Assembly: GCF_946479715.1 (NCBI RefSeq)
Contig: NZ_CAMLHF010000050.1
Location: 1-29,205, forward strand
Length of the DNA stretch: 29,205 nucleotides
DNA from: an uncultured Pedobacter sp.
GTDB taxonomy: Bacteria > Bacteroidota > Bacteroidia > Sphingobacteriales > Sphingobacteriaceae
Reading direction: 5' to 3'
The translations under genes and the position numbers were made by a program. Shown here piece by piece: positions 25,960-29,205 of this stretch (within the stretch, counting starts at the first letter, position 1; each line of letters opens with the position of its first letter). Below the pieces are notes generated by a model that worked only from the letters and a program-made list of their open reading frames with translations, had not been told where the DNA came from and did no database searches.

Positions 25960-26135
25960 CTTCAAAATATTTGAAGCATTTAGCACTAGGAATCTCGTCT
26001 TTGAAACGTAGGAATTTTAAACGACACGAGAGGTAAGTGTAAAAGTGCTCACGCTGAAAGCGTGGGCTCTGCTTATCTGTGTCAAGGCCTCCTACGGCCT
26101 CAAAGACAGTGAGTGGAGTTCCACGCTTTTTGCGT
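25960..26135 (+). ncRNA. Candidate structured RNA or hairpin-rich dispersed element
   Basis: A composite stem-loop is formed by AGGTAAG (26031-26037) with CTTATCT (26072-26078), enclosing GCTCACGC (26047-26054) with GCGTGGGC (26060-26067). Further hairpins are CTTCAAA/TTTGAAG (25960-25976), TCTCGT/ACGAGA (25993-26031), AGGCC/GGCCT (26085-26100) and GTGG/CCAC (26113-26124). T5 lies at 26127-26131 after the last one, like a weak terminator. G-T pairs at 26033/26076 and 26049/26065 would be A-C mismatches on the other strand, which favours a plus-strand RNA. GCGTGG (26060-26065) could also pair with CCACGC (26121-26126), giving an alternative fold. I recognise no known RNA class; a non-autonomous mobile element is an equal possibility. 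Confidence 0.45.
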
Positions 26136-26254
26136 TAGAGAGATTTAAAATCCCCCACTTTCTGATTCCATATAATATCAGCCATGATCATTAAATATGG
26201 AGGTACGCATAACAATTCTTTACGCACTAATCCTTTGCCCACCAGATTGAGCAT
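26135..26254 (-). pseudogene. Short orphan reading frame, possible gene remnant
   Basis: On the minus strand an ATG at 26254 opens 39 codons to the TAA at 26137-26135, beginning MLNLVGKGLVRKELLCVPPY and ending NQKVGDFKSL. The frame extends upstream to a TTG at 26293 (adding TLCKPSISHKDFYT-like residues) before an in-frame stop. Composition (Val, Leu, Ile, Lys, aromatic residues) looks protein-like rather than random, but I recognise no family. It abuts the hairpin element at its 3' end and the 11-bp repeats at its 5' end, so it could be the tail of a lost mobile-element gene or a genuine small protein. Confidence 0.25.
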
Positions 26255-26284
26255 GGTGTAGAAATCTTTGTGAGAAATTGAAGG

Positions 26285-26328
26285 TTTACACAATGTTTAT
26301 ACAATGCTTACACAATTATTACACATTG
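26285..26328. repeat. Four 11-bp tandem repeats, consensus nTTACACAATG
   Basis: The units are TTTACACAATG (26285-26295), TTTATACAATG (26296-26306), CTTACACAATT (26307-26317) and ATTACACATTG (26318-26328). They are exactly in register with no spacer. The period is close to one helical turn, as seen for arrays of protein-binding sites. Confidence 0.8.
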
Positions 26329-26338
26329 CATATGCAAT
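26325..26338. repeat. 14-bp perfect palindrome
   Basis: ATTGCATATGCAAT (26325-26338) is a perfect palindrome that overlaps the end of the last 11-bp repeat. It could be a dimeric operator, but no regulator gene is adjacent. Confidence 0.6.
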
Positions 26339-26469
26339 TGTGAATTGTTTAAATCATGTATAAGAACTGCATCATAAAACCTCAGGCTCGATATTAACTA
26401 TTCCATACTAAAAAAACGAATCAAATTATCGTAATGGCTGCGCTTTGCCTAAAAATTAAGCACTAAAAA

Positions 26470-26919
26470 ATGAAAATATCCAAACCAACCTTCGTAATGG
26501 CCACAATATGTTTAAACTTTAGTTATGGACCATCCAAAGCAGAATCACCAATACATAATCAGTTCCAACTCTATCGATATAGTTTTTTAGAATTTAAGTC
26601 TGGCCATACACCAAGCCACCGGGTCAAAAAACACAGCAGGGGTAAAACCATTACTGTTATTAACTACACGATTGAACAACTCTTCGCCATAGCCTATGGA
26701 GCAGGAACTTCCATTAACCAGGAACAGACTATTATTGATGTAATAGATCGTAAAAAGCTGCAGGAAATGAGATGCTACAAACTATTCGTACCACAACAGC
26801 AAATTGATAATTTCTACAGCATTATGCAGCAAAACCTGAATATGGAATTTTCTGAATATAAAATAAAAATAGAGCCTATTGGTAATGAAAAATACATGAT
26901 CATAACAGATCAACGATAG
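26470..26919 (+). CDS. Small exported protein resembling the TIGR03435/DUF3738-type domain
   Basis: The 149-residue protein has a plausible signal peptide (1-24, cleavage near SKA-E). The body, ITVINYTIEQLFAIAYG (about 61-77), IIDVIDRKKL (88-97) and CYKLFVPQQQIDNFYSIMQQ (102-121), then a YKIKIEPI ending, resembles from memory the domain of Bacteroidota TIGR03435-type proteins. There it is often fused to a TlpA-like thioredoxin domain. No thioredoxin part or CxxC is present here, so it is either a stand-alone form or a shortened relative. It lies between the hairpin-rich spacer and ahcY, with no co-directional neighbour closer than 79 bases. Function unknown. Confidence 0.55.
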   Translation: MKISKPTFVMATICLNFSYGPSKAESPIHNQFQLYRYSFLEFKSGHTPSHRVKKHSRGKTITVINYTIEQLFAIAYGAGTSINQEQTIIDVIDRKKLQEMRCYKLFVPQQQIDNFYSIMQQNLNMEFSEYKIKIEPIGNEKYMIITDQR

Positions 26920-26930
26920 TTCATTTTTTG

Positions 26931-26964
26931 TTGCAATAAATAAACATAAATAGTCGTAAATTTG
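26931..26964 (+). promoter_or_regulatory. Probable ahcY promoter
   Basis: TAAATTTG (26957-26964) is a perfect TAnnTTTG box. TTG (26931-26933) lies 23 bases upstream, slightly further than usual. The expected start near 26971 gives a leader of about 28 bases. I saw no SAH riboswitch-like fold in it. Confidence 0.45.
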
Positions 26965-26998
26965 CAGGCTGTATATTAGAAACTTAATAAATAAACAT

Positions 26999-28315
26999 AT
27001 GTCATCAGTAGAGACAACTTACGTTCCTTACAAAGTTAAGGACATTTCACTGGCAGAATGGGGCCGCAAAGAAATTGAACTGGCAGAAGCAGAAATGCCT
27101 GGTTTAATGTCATTACGCGAAGAATTTGGTCCTTCTCAACCATTAAAAGGCGCACGCATTGCAGGCTGCCTTCACATGACCATCCAAACTGCAGTTTTAA
27201 TTGAAACACTAGTTGCATTAGGTGCTGAAGTTACCTGGTCATCTTGTAATATATTTTCAACTCAGGATCATGCTGCTGCTGCTATTGCTGCTGCAGGTAT
27301 TCAGGTATATGCCTGGAAAGGTTTAGATGAAGCTAGCTTTGACTGGTGCATCGAGCAAACTTTACATTTCGGCCCTGAGCGTCAGCCATTAAACATGATC
27401 TTAGATGATGGTGGCGACTTAACCAATATGGTTTTCGATAAATTCCCTGAGCTTATCGCTAACATCAAAGGTTTATCTGAAGAAACTACTACCGGTGTTC
27501 ACCGCTTATATGAGCGCATGAAAAACGGAACATTGCATTTACCTGCAATCAACGTAAACGATTCAGTTACCAAATCTAAATTTGACAACAAATACGGTTG
27601 TCGTGAATCATTAGTAGATGCAATCCGTCGTGCTACTGATATCATGATGGCTGGTAAAGTAGCTGTTGTTGCAGGTTACGGTGATGTTGGTAAAGGTTCT
27701 GCTGAATCTTTAAGCTCACAAGGTGTACGTGTAATCGTTTCTGAAATTGACCCGATCTGTGCGTTACAAGCTGCAATGGAAGGTTATGAAGTTAAGAAAT
27801 TTGCTACCGCAGTTAAGGAAGCTGATATTATTGTAACTACAACCGGCAACTGCGATATCGTTCGTGCTGAGCATTTCAAAAGCATGAAAGATAAAGCGAT
27901 CGTTTGTAACATTGGTCACTTTGATAACGAAATTGATGTTGCCTGGTTAAACAAAAACTATGGCGCTACTAAAGTAGAGATCAAACCTCAGGTTGATAAA
28001 TATACTATTGATGGAAAAGACATCATTCTGTTGGCCGAAGGTCGTTTAGTAAACTTAGGCTGTGCAACTGGTCACCCAAGTTTTGTAATGTCTAATTCAT
28101 TCACTAACCAAACTTTGGCTCAATTAGAATTATGGATCAATACAGATCAGTATGAGAACAAAGTTTATGTGTTGCCTAAGCATTTGGACGAAAAAGTAGC
28201 TCGTTTACACCTGGCTAAAATCGGTGTTGAACTTGATGTTTTAGATGCACATCAGGCAGAATACATTGGTGTTCCGGTTGAAGGTCCATTTAAACCAGAT
28301 ACTTACAGATACTAA
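26999..28315 (+). CDS. ahcY: Adenosylhomocysteinase (S-adenosylhomocysteine hydrolase)
   Basis: The 438-residue cytosolic enzyme reversibly splits S-adenosylhomocysteine to adenosine and homocysteine, clearing the product of methyltransferases. Typical strings are present throughout: [16 protein letters not shown] near residue 56, [26 protein letters not shown], the NAD-binding [13 protein letters not shown] near 220, [33 protein letters not shown] and the C-terminal KPDTYRY needed for the neighbouring active site. Length and termini are complete. It is framed by its own promoter and a very strong terminator, so it is a single-gene unit, probably highly expressed. Confidence 0.98.
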   Translation: MSSVETTYVPYKVKDISLAEWGRKEIELAEAEMPGLMSLREEFGPSQPLKGARIAGCLHMTIQTAVLIETLVALGAEVTWSSCNIFSTQDHAAAAIAAAGIQVYAWKGLDEASFDWCIEQTLHFGPERQPLNMILDDGGDLTNMVFDKFPELIANIKGLSEETTTGVHRLYERMKNGTLHLPAINVNDSVTKSKFDNKYGCRESLVDAIRRATDIMMAGKVAVVAGYGDVGKGSAESLSSQGVRVIVSEIDPICALQAAMEGYEVKKFATAVKEADIIVTTTGNCDIVRAEHFKSMKDKAIVCNIGHFDNEIDVAWLNKNYGATKVEIKPQVDKYTIDGKDIILLAEGRLVNLGCATGHPSFVMSNSFTNQTLAQLELWINTDQYENKVYVLPKHLDEKVARLHLAKIGVELDVLDAHQAEYIGVPVEGPFKPDTYRY

Positions 28316-28330
28316 TCACTCGATATATAT

Positions 28331-28368
28331 AAAAAGGGGGAAATTACATTAGTAATTTCCCCCTTTTT
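28331..28368. terminator. Strong bidirectional terminator after ahcY
   Basis: AAAAAGGGGGAAATTAC (28331-28347) and GTAATTTCCCCCTTTTT (28352-28368) form a perfect 17-bp stem with the four-base loop ATTA. The A- and T-runs at the two ends serve both ahcY and the converging deacetylase-like gene. Confidence 0.95.
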
Positions 28369-28385
28369 ATTATCAGGCATATCCA

Positions 28386-29158
28386 TTATTTCTGTTGAAA
28401 CTCATCTTCAACACTTTCTCTCAAATCATACATCATCCATTGTTTGCCTTGAATGTCTTTTTGCTTATTCTTAAGGAGTTTAATAAAATCCTGAACCCCC
28501 AATGGTTCATTTCCATTTCCATGAATTAAAACTATACTCCCTGAGTTGGCAGGCTGACCTTTTGCAAGCCATGCATCACTCCCAACAGGAATAATTCCAT
28601 AAGAAAGTACACGTTTTACCACTTCTGTATCTGATACAAGCCCCGGAAAACGAAAGAAAACAGAGGGTAACATTCCGTGTTGTAACATGGCCAATTCGGT
28701 GCCCAATACTTCAAAATTCAAATCTGTACCAGGCTCCAATAAAAAATTAGTTTTAAGAGGAGCCTTAGAACTTACATGATGATTGTAAGAATGGTTTATC
28801 CACGTAACCTTTATATCGTTTGATTTCTCAAGCTCTTTAAGCCAATTCAAATCGTTGGAATGCGTAAGCATCCATCGGCCGGTAATTGATATTGCAATTG
28901 GAACAGGCTTCTCCGTTTTCTGAAATTCTGAAATGAGTGAAGTAAAGATAATTCTATCGAGCGCTTTATGTGAGGGGCACAAATCAATTGTTAAAGTTAT
29001 TCCCTTTTCCTTTTGGAAACCATGTATAATTCCTGCATCCTGTAAGCTACTAGACAACTGCCTTGCCGATGAAACTGTCTTAGCATAGGGTGTATTTCCA
29101 AAATAAGTAAGTGCTTCCTCTAGTTCCATTTCTTTCACTGTAACTGTGGCGGCTGGAA
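28386..29158 (-). CDS. Polysaccharide deacetylase-like (NodB/CE4-type) protein, N-terminus missing
   Basis: About 256 residues of genuine sequence are visible, ending at TAA (28388-28386). The 5' end is lost because the contig runs into adapter at 29159. Motifs in order resemble a NodB barrel: LTIDLCPSHKALDR in the place of TFDDG (Asp kept, second Asp replaced), WINHSYNHH for the metal-binding HSxxH, FFRFPG for RxPG, and GSIVLIHGNGN for the final LxH. The pattern suggests a divergent carbohydrate esterase acting outside the cytoplasm, but the altered first motif leaves activity uncertain. Any start codon upstream of 29158 is adapter-derived and must not be used. Confidence 0.72.
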
Positions 29159-29205
29159 AGATCGGAAGAGCACACGTCTGAACTCCAGTCACTACCACAG
29201 ATCTC
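29159..29205 (+). other. Illumina TruSeq adapter and index (non-biological)
   Basis: Bases 29159-29192 are the 34-base TruSeq read-1 adapter (begins AGATCGGAAGAGC, ends CCAGTCAC). 29193-29200 (TACCACAG) fits the 8-base index, and 29201-29205 (ATCTC) the start of the next constant segment. Translated on the minus strand it yields the well-known artefact peptide VVTGVQTCALPI. Confidence 0.98.

Larger units (their letters stand above)
25751..26469. other. 719-bp gene-poor spacer with structured element and repeats
   Basis: This stretch lacks any full-length gene. From left to right it holds an AT-rich leader (25751-25940), a possible plus-strand -7 box (25946-25953), a 7-bp hairpin (25960-25976) and a cluster of stem-loops (25993-26135). 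A short minus-strand reading frame (26135-26254), four 11-bp tandem repeats (26285-26328) and a 14-bp palindrome (26325-26338) follow. The last 130 bases are AT-rich with nothing recognised. The stem-loop cluster is visibly richer in G and C than the rest. Confidence 0.8.

Noticed and set aside
26031..26124. CRISPR array or tracr-like RNA
   Set aside because: The hairpins differ from one another, there are no regularly spaced identical repeats, and no cas genes are present.
26285..26328. Tandem repeats as replication-origin iterons or DnaA boxes
   Set aside because: The units do not match TTATnCACA well, and no dnaA, dnaN, rep or par genes are nearby.
26965..26998. SAH riboswitch in front of ahcY
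   Set aside because: The predicted leader is only about 28 AT-rich bases with no pseudoknot-forming stems.
29160..29198. ATG at 29198 as the start of the deacetylase-like gene
   Set aside because: The first 13 codons are translated sequencing adapter.

Overview
The window is a chromosomal stretch of a Bacteroidota bacterium, most likely Sphingobacteriaceae (Pedobacter-like). This rests on AT-rich DNA, promoter boxes of the TTTG/TAnnTTTG type, outer-membrane beta-barrel and FecR/DUF4974 proteins, abundant secreted glycosidases, and family-typical protein sequences (DUF1599, BT_3928-type, folP-cdaA order). The right-hand end is not genomic: the last 47 bases (29159-29205) are Illumina TruSeq adapter plus an index, so this is the end of a draft contig.

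Layout. Positions 1-4110 hold a plus-strand run: the tail of a Gfo/Idh/MocA oxidoreductase, a DUF1080 (3-keto-disaccharide hydrolase type) lipoprotein, a NupG-type MFS permease and two exported TIM-barrel sugar isomerase/epimerase-like proteins. Together they look like an oxidise-cleave-isomerise sugar pathway using 3-keto intermediates. A strong terminator follows, then asd, a long imperfect palindrome, a PBP4-type carboxypeptidase, a GH20 hexosaminidase, truA, a DoxX protein and an M28 peptidase, all on the plus strand. The peptidase overlaps the end of a tight four-gene minus-strand operon (DUF1599, BT_3928-like, lone ABC permease, aroK). folP and cdaA diverge from that operon.

Positions 17107-21017 hold a FecR-like protein lacking the usual N-terminal domain, co-directional with a secreted beta-propeller gene, and a divergent GH30 glycosidase. 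After a bidirectional terminator comes a bacilliredoxin gene with a textbook Bacteroidota promoter. Next is a two-gene unit (6-bladed propeller, then outer-membrane beta-barrel) on the minus strand.

A 719-bp spacer (25751-26469) is the least ordinary part. It carries a dense set of stem-loops that looks like a plus-strand structured RNA or a small dispersed element, a 39-codon orphan reading frame, four 11-bp tandem repeats and a 14-bp palindrome. It is followed by a small exported protein, ahcY (S-adenosylhomocysteine hydrolase) with a terminator, and an N-terminally truncated polysaccharide-deacetylase-like gene that runs into the adapter.

Most genes are ordinary metabolic or cell-envelope functions. 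The best candidates for something undescribed are the structured element at about 25990-26135 and its surroundings. No tRNA, rRNA, CRISPR array or intact insertion sequence was seen.
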